Origin: Mycolicibacterium peregrinum
Lineage (GTDB): Bacteria > Actinomycetota > Actinomycetes > Mycobacteriales > Mycobacteriaceae
NCBI RefSeq assembly: GCF_001665625.1
Contig: NZ_LZSY01000067.1
Coordinates: 42,275-106,274 of the forward strand
Length of the DNA: 64,000 nucleotides
Reading direction: 5' to 3'
Under the pieces are notes generated by a model that saw only the letters and a program-made list of their open reading frames with translations, was not told the origin of the DNA and ran no database searches. Shown piece by piece: positions 28,320 through 36,370 of this stretch. The stretch's first letter is position 1, and every line of letters starts with the position of its first letter. Both the position numbers and the translations under genes were made by a program.

Positions 28320-29627
28320 TCAGAAGTAGGTGCGGATGAGGTCGATGACGACGGGATCCGTCTCGTCGGGGGCCACGACCGGGATCCATCGCCACTTGTC
28401 GAAGGCCGTGCACGGGTGGGAAAGCCCCAGTCGTACAACGTCACCCACGCGAATGTCCGAGCCGGGCTGGATGGTCAGGAACGCGTGCTGGTCGTTGAGG
28501 GCCACGATCTCGGCTCCCGTGAGGCGACGGGCGGGTGCGCCGAGTTGCGAAGCGATCAGTTGCGGCGTTGGGAGACCCTCGTCGAACGGGACGTCGCGCT
28601 TGCCTGCGTCCAGCAGGGCCAGCCCCGGTTCCGGGCGCGACACCACCCGGGCCCAGGTGTGCATCGCCGAGCGCAGCCGGTACGGCTCGTCACTGCGGCG
28701 GAACGGCGTGATCCCGGTGTAGAAACCGTCGTCGTGGATGATGTAGGCCCCCGCGCGGACCACGACATGTGTGTGACCGCCGGCCAGTGGGGCCAGCACA
28801 TCCGCCACGGCATCGAAATAGGCACTGCCGCCGGCGGTCACGTATCGGTCGGACCCGGCGGGGTAGAGGCCTGCGGCGTCGATGCGCCGATGCAGCCGGG
28901 CCATGTCCTCCAGGTAATGCCGGACCCGCGCCAGTGACGTGTCCGACGCGTCGTGCGCCAGCGATCCCTCGTAGCCGGACACCCCGGCGACGCGCAGCAC
29001 GGCGCTCGCCGCGATGTGCTCGGCCACCGCCGCGGCCTCGTCCACCGAACGCGCGCCGGTGCGCCCGCCGGCCGCCCCGAGTTCGACGAGCACCGGAATC
29101 GGCCGCGCCACCTCGGTTTCGGCGAGGGCCGCGTTCATCGCATCGACGGTGGCGGACGAGTCCGCCCAGGTGATCACCTCAAGGTCGGAATGGGCAGACA
29201 TCTCCCCGGCGAGCCAGCGCAGCGCGGCCGGGTCGACAAGGGCATTGGCGAGCTGGATCCGGCGCACCCCGAAACTCACCGCGACCCGCACCTGGCTGGG
29301 CGTGGCAAGGGTGATACCCCATGCGCCGCTGCGTATCTGGCGGTCCCACAACACCGGCGACATGGTGGTCTTGCCATGGGGTGCCAGTTCGACCCCGTGC
29401 GCACTGCACCAGGCGGACATGGCGGCCACGTTGTCCTCGATCGCCGAATTGTCCAGTGTCATCACCGGTGTGGTGAATTCCGAGAGGCGGGGGCGAGTGG
29501 CGAGGAACTCCTCGGTGGTGAGCCCATCGGCCGCGGCGGGGAGGGCCTTGTCCAATACGGACAGCCGTTCGGAGCGGAGGTCGCCCAATGCTCGACTGTC
29601 CAGCAGTGGCTCACCTCGCGTCGTCAT
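28320..29627 (-). CDS. PLP-dependent amino acid (amino-sugar acid) deaminase, fold III
   Basis: A 435-residue protein of the D-threonine aldolase/D-serine dehydratase-like family. The N-terminal alanine-racemase-type barrel has the PLP Lys in LAPHGKTTM (about 98). The C-terminal beta domain carries the zinc ligand pair H-x-C in GLSHPCTAFDKW. Family members eliminate water and ammonia from D-hydroxy-amino acids. D-glucosaminate dehydratases also belong here. Because KDG kinase, KDPG aldolase and RidA are neighbours, conversion of D-glucosaminate (or a related amino-sugar acid) to 2-keto-3-deoxygluconate is the favoured role (inference). Start ATG 29627. Confidence 0.85.
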   Translation of the reverse strand: MTTRGEPLLDSRALGDLRSERLSVLDKALPAAADGLTTEEFLATRPRLSEFTTPVMTLDNSAIEDNVAAMSAWCSAHGVELAPHGKTTMSPVLWDRQIRSGAWGITLATPSQVRVAVSFGVRRIQLANALVDPAALRWLAGEMSAHSDLEVITWADSSATVDAMNAALAETEVARPIPVLVELGAAGGRTGARSVDEAAAVAEHIAASAVLRVAGVSGYEGSLAHDASDTSLARVRHYLEDMARLHRRIDAAGLYPAGSDRYVTAGGSAYFDAVADVLAPLAGGHTHVVVRAGAYIIHDDGFYTGITPFRRSDEPYRLRSAMHTWARVVSRPEPGLALLDAGKRDVPFDEGLPTPQLIASQLGAPARRLTGAEIVALNDQHAFLTIQPGSDIRVGDVVRLGLSHPCTAFDKWRWIPVVAPDETDPVVIDLIRTYF

Positions 29628-29665
29628 GCCGATCCTTGTCCTCCGTGGTGATTTCCTTGGTGGCG

Positions 29666-29711
29666 ATTGCGGTGGCAATCGGCGTGAGCTGCTCTGTTGC
29701 ATATAATGCAA
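29666..29711. promoter_or_regulatory. Palindromic operator candidates in the divergent sugar-acid promoter region
   Basis: Two dyads lie between the divergent genes: ATTGC-GGTG-GCAAT (29666-29679) and TTGCAT-ATA-ATGCAA (29697-29711). A further TTGCAAT half-site lies about 10 bp on. The second dyad contains TATAAT (29702-29707), a perfect -10 toward kdgK, so a bound repressor would block the promoter. The IclR-type regulator encoded in the island is the obvious candidate ligand-responsive protein. Confidence 0.6.
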
Positions 29712-29789
29712 TCAGAGTTGCAATTTCGTATGTGATCTGTCTAACATGAGTGGCGACACCGCGTCAATCGTCTGACCCCAAGGACCGCA

Positions 29790-30851
29790 GTGCCCGAATT
29801 GCCCGCACCTACTGCCGGCGGCGTCGCCTGCCTCGGTGAACCGCTGGTGCTGGCCGGTGTTCAAGCCGAACTGCACCTGGCCGGTGCTCAAGCCGAACTG
29901 CACCTGGCCGGTACTCAAGCTGAACTGCACCTGGCCGGTGCGGAAGCCAACGTGGCGGCCGGCCTCGTCGCCTGGGGCATCCCCGCGTCGTTCATCGGCC
30001 GGCTCGGTGACGACGCCTACGGTGCATTGATCACATCCGAGTTGACCGCGCGCGGCGTCGACATCTCCGCGGTCGAGATCGATCCCGAGCTGCCCACCGG
30101 GTACTACTCGAAGGTGGCCACGCCGGATACCAACGGGGAGCCGCGCAGCGTCAGCCGGTACAGCCGGACGGGGTCGGCGGCGTCGGCGATGTCACCCGAA
30201 TTCCTCGATGCGCCGGCGGTTGTGACCGCGTTCGCGCATGCATCGGTGGTGCACTGCAGCGGCATCACGCCTGCCCTGTCGCCGACCTGTCGGGCCATGA
30301 TGCGCCGGTTGCTCACCGACCGACCAGGCATCGACGGGCCGGTGAGTTTTGATGTGAACTGGCGTGAACAGCTGTGGCCGAACGGCGACACCGCCGAGGT
30401 GATTGCGCTGGCCAACCTGGCCGACGTGGTGTTGGTGGGCGCCGACGAGGCGCTCCGCGTCATGGGGACCGACGACCCAATTGCATTGCGCCGCATCTTG
30501 CCGGAGCCCGCGACGCTGGTCATCAAGGACGGAGCGGATCAGGCGCTGGCTGTCGACCGCTCCGGCGAGGAGTTCGTCGTCCCTGCACTACGCGTCGACG
30601 TGGTGGAACCGGTGGGTGCAGGGGACGCATTCGCCGCCGGATTCCTCAGCGGCGTCGTCCTCGATGAAGACCCCGAATCATGCTTGCGGCGCGGTCACAT
30701 CGGAGCTGCCGTCACCCTGACTGTCGCGGCGGACTCCGCGCCACCCCCGCCCGACGAGCTGATCGAGCATCTGCTCATCTGCACCGACGGCGAGTGGGCT
30801 GCCACGAGGGTGAGCGAGGTCGGGTTCACAGTGTGCGGGAGCAGGCGGTGA
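29790..30851 (+). CDS. kdgK: 2-keto-3-deoxygluconate kinase (PfkB family)
   Basis: A 353-residue ribokinase-fold sugar kinase phosphorylating KDG to KDPG, the substrate of the divergent aldolase. PfkB signatures: the N-terminal AEANVAAGLVAWG with IGRLGDDAYG, and the C-terminal anion hole/base motif EPVGAGDAFAAGF (about 275). The beginning is unusual: a 9-residue unit LAG-x-QAELH is present three times in a row just before AEANVA, where such kinases normally have it once. Its GTG-coupled follower is the IclR regulator (overlap GTGA). Start GTG 29790. Confidence 0.88.
   Translation: MPELPAPTAGGVACLGEPLVLAGVQAELHLAGAQAELHLAGTQAELHLAGAEANVAAGLVAWGIPASFIGRLGDDAYGALITSELTARGVDISAVEIDPELPTGYYSKVATPDTNGEPRSVSRYSRTGSAASAMSPEFLDAPAVVTAFAHASVVHCSGITPALSPTCRAMMRRLLTDRPGIDGPVSFDVNWREQLWPNGDTAEVIALANLADVVLVGADEALRVMGTDDPIALRRILPEPATLVIKDGADQALAVDRSGEEFVVPALRVDVVEPVGAGDAFAAGFLSGVVLDEDPESCLRRGHIGAAVTLTVAADSAPPPPDELIEHLLICTDGEWAATRVSEVGFTVCGSRR
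29850..29930 (+). repeat. 27-bp in-frame tandem repeat, three copies, inside kdgK
   Basis: Copies at 29850-29876, 29877-29903 and 29904-29930, each beginning CTGGCCGGT and ending GAACTGCAC, with one to four substitutions. A truncated fourth copy (CTGGCCGGTGCGGAAGCC) follows. The unit encodes nine residues, so copy changes keep the frame. There are no spacers, so this is a coding minisatellite and not CRISPR. Confidence 0.95.
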
Positions 30852-31597
30852 GTCAGAGCGTCGCGCGCGCACTGCAGTTGTTGATTCAGCTCGGCAAAGG
30901 TCCGGCCGGCCTGGACGAGCTGGCGGCCGCCACCGATGTGCACAAGACCACCGTGATGAGGCTGCTGCGCACCCTGTCCGAGGAGCGGTTCACCTACCGC
31001 GACAACAACAACCGGTATCACCTCGGATCACGGATATTCGAACTGGCTGCCCACGGCACCGACCAGCGGGAGATCCGCCAGATCGCTTCGCGGTACCTCG
31101 TCGAGTTCAATCGCGAGTACGGCCGCACCACTCACCTCGCCGCGATGGAAGGCGGCGACATCGTGTATATCGACAAGCTCGAATCGCACGATCAGATCCG
31201 CATGTACTCGCGAATCGGCTTGACCGCCAACCTGAATTCCACCGCCGTGGCCAAGGTGATTCTCGCTGACCTGTCCGATGCCGAACTGCGGCCGATCGTC
31301 GCCACGATGGACTTCACCCAGCGCGCCGCCAACACCATCACCTCCCCGGATGCATATCTGCGGGAAATCGAGACCGTGCGCGCGCAGGGCTGGGCGCAGG
31401 ACCGTGAAGAGAACGAGCCGTCGATCAACTGCGTGGGAGCACCGATCCGCGGTGCGAATGGGCGTGTGGTCGCTGCGGTTTCGGTGTCGGTGCCCGATGT
31501 GGTGCTGCCCTTTGAGCGCGTCCTTGAACTCCTGCCTCCGCTGCAGGCGGCAACCCGACGCATCTCGGCCGAGTGCGGTTACCGTCCACCCTCCTGA
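30848..31597 (+). CDS. IclR-family transcriptional regulator of the sugar-acid island
   Basis: 249 residues: an N-terminal winged HTH (LDELAAATDVHKTTVMRLLRTL, about 20-45) and a C-terminal effector-binding GAF-like domain (about 75-245, with CVGAPIRGANGRVVAAVSVS). KdgR of enterobacteria, the KDG sensor, is of this family, so KDG or a related acid is a likely effector (inference). GTG 30848 overlaps the kdgK stop by four bases, tying regulator level to the kinase. Probable targets are the palindromes at 29666-29711. Confidence 0.92.
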   Translation: MSQSVARALQLLIQLGKGPAGLDELAAATDVHKTTVMRLLRTLSEERFTYRDNNNRYHLGSRIFELAAHGTDQREIRQIASRYLVEFNREYGRTTHLAAMEGGDIVYIDKLESHDQIRMYSRIGLTANLNSTAVAKVILADLSDAELRPIVATMDFTQRAANTITSPDAYLREIETVRAQGWAQDREENEPSINCVGAPIRGANGRVVAAVSVSVPDVVLPFERVLELLPPLQAATRRISAECGYRPPS

Positions 31598-31632
31598 TTC
31601 ATCGATAGCACCGAAACCAGAGGAGATTCACC

Positions 31633-32037
31633 GTGTCTGATTCGCGGGTCATCCGTACCGACGACGCCCCGGCCCCCGCTCACACCTTCAGCCAGGGCGT
31701 CCGAAAGGGCGGATTCCTGCAGGTGTCGGGGCAGGGTCCGATGGACCCTGCGACCAACACCTACATCGGCGAAGGCGACGTCAAAGCGCAGACCCGCCGG
31801 ACACTGGAAAACGTGAAGGCGATCCTGGCGGCCGGTGGCGCCGGCGTCGACGACGTCCTGATGTTCCGGGTCTACCTCACCATGCGCGAGGACTTCACGG
31901 CCATGAACGAGGTGTACGGCGAGTTCATCGCTGAGAACGTCAAATCCGACCAGCTTCCCTGCCGGACAACGGTATTCGTCGACCTCCCGCACGAGGTCAT
32001 GCTGGTGGAGATCGACGCGCTCGCCGTCGTCGGATAA
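31633..32037 (+). CDS. RidA-family enamine/imine deaminase
   Basis: A 134-residue YjgF/YER057c/UK114 protein. RidA proteins hydrolyse reactive enamine/imine intermediates released by PLP dehydratases, which makes functional sense beside the PLP deaminase of this island. The substrate-carboxylate Arg is the one in MFRVYLT (about 79), within the VDDVLMFRVYLT strand. The C-terminal LPCRTTVFVDLPHEVMLVEIDALA is typical. GAGGAG precedes GTG 31633. Third gene of the kdgK-iclR-ridA unit. Confidence 0.92.
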   Translation: MSDSRVIRTDDAPAPAHTFSQGVRKGGFLQVSGQGPMDPATNTYIGEGDVKAQTRRTLENVKAILAAGGAGVDDVLMFRVYLTMREDFTAMNEVYGEFIAENVKSDQLPCRTTVFVDLPHEVMLVEIDALAVVG

Positions 32038-32046
32038 TCGGGCACG

Positions 32047-33285
32047 CTAACTGAGCAGACCCCGTGCCACATGGGTGATCTGCACCTCGTTGCTGCCGGC
32101 GTAGATCATCAGCGACTTCGCGTCGCGGGCCAACTGCTCCACCCGGTACTCGGTCATGTAGCCGTTGCCGCCGAACAGCTGCACCGCCTCCATCGCGACA
32201 TCGGTGGCGGCCTGAGAGCAGTACCACTTGATTGCGGAAGCCTCGGCGAGGGAGATCGAGACGCCCTTCTCGGCGGATTCGATGACGCGGAACAGCATGT
32301 TGCGCACGTTCATCCGGGCCACTTCCATGTTGGCCAACTTGAGCTGAATCAGCTGGAACTGGCTGATCTCCTGGCCCCACAGGGTGCGGGTCTTGGCGTA
32401 GTCGACGCTCAACCGCAGGCATTCCTCGATCACGCCCAGCGCCATCGCGGCCACCCCGATGCGTTCGGCCGAGAAGTTCGACCGGGCGCTGGCCCTACCC
32501 TCGTCGGCGCCTTCGTCGGACCCTTCGGTCTCGCCGAGCAGCCGGTCGCGTCCCAGCCGGACGTTGTTGAAGAACAGCTCGCCGGTACGCGATGAGTGAA
32601 TACCCATCTTGCGGAACGGCTTCGACTGCACAAAGCCTTCCATGCCACGGTCGAGGACGAAGGTCAGCACCTTGCGGTTGCGCTTGTCCGCACCATCACC
32701 CTCGTCGAGCTTGGCGTAGACCACCACCACATCGGCGTCCGGGCCATTGGTGATGAACGTCTTCTGGCCGTTGAGGATGTAGTCGTCGCCGTCACGGGTG
32801 ACATAGGACTTCATGCCGCCGAAGGCATCCGAACCCGAATCGGGCTCGGTGATCGCCCATGCGCCGATCTTCTCGTAGGTCACCAGGCCGGGCAGCCAGC
32901 GTTCCTGCTGGGCCAGGGTGCCGCGACTCTGGATCGTCGACACCGTCAGGCCCAAGCTGACCCCGAGGCCCGTGACCAGGCCCATCGACACCCGGCACAG
33001 TTCGCTGATCAGGACGAACCCCATGCCCGGCGAACCGCTGCCGCCGAACATTCCACCGCGGGCACCAGACGGCTTGCTGTCACCGCTGCGCAGCTTCTCC
33101 AGCCGCTTGTCCAGCGATTCCTTGGAGAGAGCATCAATACCGAATGTGGCGAAAAGCTTTCGCACGATCGGGTACGGCTCCATGTCGCCGCTTTCCAGCT
33201 CGTCGAGGTGGGGCCGGATCTCCTTGTCCACGAACTCGCGTACTGCGTCCCGGACAGCAATGTCAACGTCAGACCAATCAAGCAT
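32047..33285 (-). CDS. Acyl-CoA dehydrogenase family flavoenzyme
   Basis: A 412-residue FAD enzyme for alpha,beta-desaturation of an acyl-CoA. It has the central WAITEPDSGSDA flavin segment, TFITNGPDADVVVV, and the C-terminal VQLFGGNGYMTEYRVE. The usual catalytic Glu in IYEGT is Ala here (IYAGSNEVQ). A Glu is present instead in SAERIGVAAMAL, the helix-G position used by isovaleryl- and long-chain acyl-CoA dehydrogenases, so activity is likely retained. An insertion rich in Gly/Ser (about 70-88) is odd. It lies 27 bp downstream of the MpaB-family gene, in one operon. Confidence 0.9.
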   Translation of the reverse strand: MLDWSDVDIAVRDAVREFVDKEIRPHLDELESGDMEPYPIVRKLFATFGIDALSKESLDKRLEKLRSGDSKPSGARGGMFGGSGSPGMGFVLISELCRVSMGLVTGLGVSLGLTVSTIQSRGTLAQQERWLPGLVTYEKIGAWAITEPDSGSDAFGGMKSYVTRDGDDYILNGQKTFITNGPDADVVVVYAKLDEGDGADKRNRKVLTFVLDRGMEGFVQSKPFRKMGIHSSRTGELFFNNVRLGRDRLLGETEGSDEGADEGRASARSNFSAERIGVAAMALGVIEECLRLSVDYAKTRTLWGQEISQFQLIQLKLANMEVARMNVRNMLFRVIESAEKGVSISLAEASAIKWYCSQAATDVAMEAVQLFGGNGYMTEYRVEQLARDAKSLMIYAGSNEVQITHVARGLLS

Positions 33286-33312
33286 CTCGCCAGCTTAGAC
33301 AGGTGTCAAAAG

Positions 33313-34332
33313 TCAGGCTGCACTGCGCCTGGCCGGCCGTCGCAGCGCCGGCAGGGAGAAGGTGGTGTGCACCAGCGCGCCGGCCCGGTCCAGCAGGGTC
33401 TTGTGACGTGGCAGGTAGTGCATCGGCATCCCGCGGCGGTCGCGGGGCGGGGCCATGAAGCCAGGTGCTTCGACCAGGGGGCCGTCGACCGGTAGTTTCC
33501 CGGCGGCACGGCGGTAGGCCGACAGGGCGCGCGGGTGCAGCCTGATCTCGTCGGGTACCGCGACGAATGCCAACTCGACCATCTTGCCGAAGATTCGCAG
33601 CAGCACCTCGTCGCCGGGCGTCCAGCGCATGCCGGCCTTCTCCCGCACCGCCGGGTCGAACAGGCCGGCCGCGATCCAGCGCTGTGCGCCGACAAGGGGT
33701 TTGAACAGTTGGTCCCACACCGGTGTCGGCATCAACACGAACCACGGTTTGGGGATCCGGATAGTGAAGATGTCGAGGGTGGCCCGGTTGATCTCGAGCT
33801 CGTCTCGGCACTTGGCGTCCCAATACTCCTGAAACTCGTCCCAGGTATTCGGAACGGGCCGCATGCTCATGCCGTACATGCGGTACCACTGCACATGCTC
33901 GTCGAAGAGTTGACACTTCTCGGCTTCGGTGAGCCCGCCGCAGAAATACTCCGCGGTCTTGATGATGAGCATGAAGAACGTGGCGTGCGCCCAATAGAAC
34001 GTCTCAGGGTTCAGCGCGTGATAGCGCCGGCCCTGGCCGTCGACGCCCTTGATGGTGTGGTGAAAACCCTTGATCTGCGCGCCGGTGTCGGCCGCCCGGT
34101 CGCCGTCATAAACGACGCCCATGATCGGGTAGACCGACCGGGCCACCCGCTGCAGGGGTTCGCGCAGCAGTATCGAATGCTCCTCGACCCCGGCGCCGAG
34201 TTCGGGATACATGTTCTGGATCGCTCCGATCCAGACGCCGAGCATCCCCGTGCGCAGGTCGCCGAAGTACTTCCAGGTCAGCGAATCCGGTCCGAGTGGA
34301 TCGTGCTCGCTGGTGGTGGCTCGTGTGGTCAT
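33313..34332 (-). CDS. Oxygenase MpaB family protein (DUF2236)
   Basis: A 339-residue heme-dependent oxygenase-like protein of the MpaB/latex-clearing/DUF2236 superfamily, with conserved GFHHTIKGVDGQGRRYHALNPETFYWAHATFF (key Arg and His residues, about 88-120) and the YRMYGMSMRPVP segment. Corresponds by position to Rv1645c. Its pairing with an acyl-CoA dehydrogenase suggests lipid or terpenoid oxidation, but the substrate is unknown. Start ATG 34332; a TetR-like dyad lies 56 bp upstream. Confidence 0.88.
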   Translation of the reverse strand: MTTRATTSEHDPLGPDSLTWKYFGDLRTGMLGVWIGAIQNMYPELGAGVEEHSILLREPLQRVARSVYPIMGVVYDGDRAADTGAQIKGFHHTIKGVDGQGRRYHALNPETFYWAHATFFMLIIKTAEYFCGGLTEAEKCQLFDEHVQWYRMYGMSMRPVPNTWDEFQEYWDAKCRDELEINRATLDIFTIRIPKPWFVLMPTPVWDQLFKPLVGAQRWIAAGLFDPAVREKAGMRWTPGDEVLLRIFGKMVELAFVAVPDEIRLHPRALSAYRRAAGKLPVDGPLVEAPGFMAPPRDRRGMPMHYLPRHKTLLDRAGALVHTTFSLPALRRPARRSAA

Positions 34333-34387
34333 TGCGTCCTCGTTGACTCGTCATGACGTGAATCACAGCTCAGCTCACGATAGTAGT

Positions 34388-34403
34388 GACAACGTGTGTT
34401 GTC
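34388..34403. promoter_or_regulatory. Dyad GACAAC-N4-GTTGTC upstream of the MpaB/acyl-CoA dehydrogenase operon
   Basis: A perfect 6-4-6 inverted repeat, partly extended by flanking GTAG/CTAC, located between the divergent oxygenase and cyclase genes. Size and symmetry suit a TetR-family operator. No matching regulator gene is adjacent in the window. Confidence 0.4.
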
Positions 34404-34514
34404 TACGACGCCACGGCGCGTCGCTGTGCACTGTTATTCGTCGGCTACCGCGGCGCCATAGGGCCGTGACCAGGCCGGTTTGTCGCCGCCAGGGGAGGGT
34501 GAGCACCATCGCTC

Positions 34515-35477
34515 GTGGCGCGATTGCCGCCCGGTCTGCGCGCCACTTACTCTTGCGCTGTGGATGGCGAGCCGTTCGATGACCCGTCCGGCGAGGTCGG
34601 GGATATCGGGCAGGCGCCACAGCAGCGTCCTGCGAAGGCACCCGGGTTGCCGGGTCCGTTGGGCTGGCTGCAACGCACCAATCGCAGCCCGGCTGTCGTT
34701 GACCTGGTCCGGCGGGCGCGGCGGGCATTGCCGGGCGATCCTGATTTCGGTGACCGTCTCTCGGCAGCCGGAGAGGGCGGACCCCGCGCGGCCGCGCGCG
34801 TGGCCGACCGCCTGCTGGACCGTGATGCCGCCTCTCGGGAGGTGAGCCTGGGCGCGCTGCAGGTGTGGCAGGCGCTGACCGAACGTGTCTCGGGAACCCC
34901 GGCCAATCCCGAAGTGACGCTGGCGTTCACCGACCTGGTCGGTTTCTCGTCGTGGTCGCTCCGCGCCGGCGATGACGCCACGTTGCGGCTGCTGCGACGG
35001 GTGGCTCAGGTCATCGAACCCCCGGTCCTCGAGGCCCGCGGTCACATCGTCAAGCGTATGGGCGACGGCATGATGGCGGTGTTCTCCGATCCGGAAACCG
35101 CCCTGCGCGCGATGCTCGTGGCGCGCGAGGGGGTCAAGAACATCGACCTGGACGGCTACGCACCGCGGATGCGCATCGGTATCCACACCGGGCGTCCGCA
35201 GCGCATCGGGTCGGACTGGCTCGGTATCGACGTCAACATCACCGCTCGCGTGATGGAGCGGGCCGCCAGGGGCGGCTTGATGATCTCGCACACCACGTTG
35301 GAGGGCATCTCGGAAGATGAGCTCGCCCTTCTGGGGGTGACCGTCAAACGTGAACGGCGGCAGGTCTTTTCGGCGAAGCCGGAGGGCGTGCCCGATGATC
35401 TGATCATGTACCGGGTGAAAATTCCCAGGCGGTTACCGGCCGGCGAACATGAGGGTGACGGGGCGCCGGGCGCATAG
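34515..35477 (+). CDS. Class III adenylate cyclase (Rv1647-like)
   Basis: A 320-residue soluble cyclase making cAMP. The N-terminal domain (about 50-120) is a helical regulatory segment. The C-terminal catalytic domain has the first metal Asp in FTDLVGFSSW (about 139), the second in KRMGDGMMAVF (about 178), and the transition-state Asn/Arg pair in DVNITARVMER (about 237). No membrane helix. The same position next to the MpaB gene and before pheS as M. tuberculosis Rv1647, an active cyclase. Start GTG 34515 gives the longest family-like N-terminus; GTG 34560 is a possible later start. Confidence 0.9.
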   Translation: MARLPPGLRATYSCAVDGEPFDDPSGEVGDIGQAPQQRPAKAPGLPGPLGWLQRTNRSPAVVDLVRRARRALPGDPDFGDRLSAAGEGGPRAAARVADRLLDRDAASREVSLGALQVWQALTERVSGTPANPEVTLAFTDLVGFSSWSLRAGDDATLRLLRRVAQVIEPPVLEARGHIVKRMGDGMMAVFSDPETALRAMLVAREGVKNIDLDGYAPRMRIGIHTGRPQRIGSDWLGIDVNITARVMERAARGGLMISHTTLEGISEDELALLGVTVKRERRQVFSAKPEGVPDDLIMYRVKIPRRLPAGEHEGDGAPGA

Positions 35478-35504
35478 GCCGCACTCACCGGGGCGCGCCC
35501 GGCA

Positions 35505-36368
35505 CTACCGGAATGGGTCGTAGTCCTGCCCGGGCGGCGCCGGACGTGCGGGTGCCTGTCGGGGAGGTGGCGCGTACGTGGGTGGCGGAGCGACCGGCCT
35601 GGTGGTGACGGTGTCGGGTTCTGCAGGCCTCGCGCTGGTCGGCGCAGGCGCGACGGGTGGCAGCCCGAGCATCGACAGCTGGTCTGCGGTTGACGGCGTG
35701 ACGAAATAGGACTTGGACTTCGGCTGGAGGATCAGCGCCACGATCGCGACCGCGAGGAGAAGTACTGCGGCGCTGAGGATCAGCGTCAGCGTCCTGAACC
35801 ACGAGACCTGGCCACCCGGAGCCAGCACGATGATCACGACGGCGACCGCTGCGATGACCGCGATGCCGACGAGTATTGGTGTACGGGCGGTTCGATGTCG
35901 GCCGGCGTAGCGAACGGCCAGCCACACCAGTGCCCCGGCGACGCCGACCGAAACTGCCGCCAATGTCACCCCGGGAAATGTGGTGCCGCCGTATATGAAT
36001 TCGAGTTCCGGTAGGGCCAGCAGCGTGCCGATGGCGCCGACCACGAGCAGTGTGGCGATCCCACCCACCAGGTAACCAGCCAGGAAAACCGTCCACGGCG
36101 GGCCGCCTGCCTCCCACGGCGGCACGGTAGACGACCCGGTGTGCGGGAGTGGCGCGGGAGGCCCCGGTGTGGCGGTCCGGAGCACTCCGGTCCAGGCCGG
36201 CGCGGTTGGTGCCGCAGCCGGCCGAGGTGGTGGAGCCGGCCGAGGTGGTGGAGCCGGCCGCGGTGGCTGAGGTGGCTGAGGTGACGGAGTCGGCCGCGGC
36301 GGCACCGTGGACTGCGGTGGGGCTGGGTCGGCGAATGGGTCGTAGTTACCGAAGGGATCCAGTGACAC
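35505..36368 (-). CDS. Proline-rich membrane protein with four TM helices
   Basis: 287 residues: N-terminal Pro/Arg-rich cytoplasmic-type segment (about 15-75, PPRPAP repeats), four hydrophobic helices (about 105-240) and a Pro-rich tail ending DYDPFR, which echoes the N-terminal YDPFADP. GTG 36368 lies 2 bp after the stop of the secreted nuclease-like gene, so the two are co-transcribed. Longer in-frame upstream sequence overlaps that gene and is not used. Possibly an assembly or export partner of its neighbour (inference); no enzymatic motif. Confidence 0.7.
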   Translation of the reverse strand: MSLDPFGNYDPFADPAPPQSTVPPRPTPSPQPPQPPRPAPPPRPAPPPRPAAAPTAPAWTGVLRTATPGPPAPLPHTGSSTVPPWEAGGPPWTVFLAGYLVGGIATLLVVGAIGTLLALPELEFIYGGTTFPGVTLAAVSVGVAGALVWLAVRYAGRHRTARTPILVGIAVIAAVAVVIIVLAPGGQVSWFRTLTLILSAAVLLLAVAIVALILQPKSKSYFVTPSTADQLSMLGLPPVAPAPTSARPAEPDTVTTRPVAPPPTYAPPPRQAPARPAPPGQDYDPFR

Positions 36369-36370
36369 GG

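Noticed and set aside
29850..29948. Tandem repeats in kdgK as a CRISPR array
   Set aside because: The 27-bp copies are directly adjacent without spacers and encode a regular nine-residue unit.
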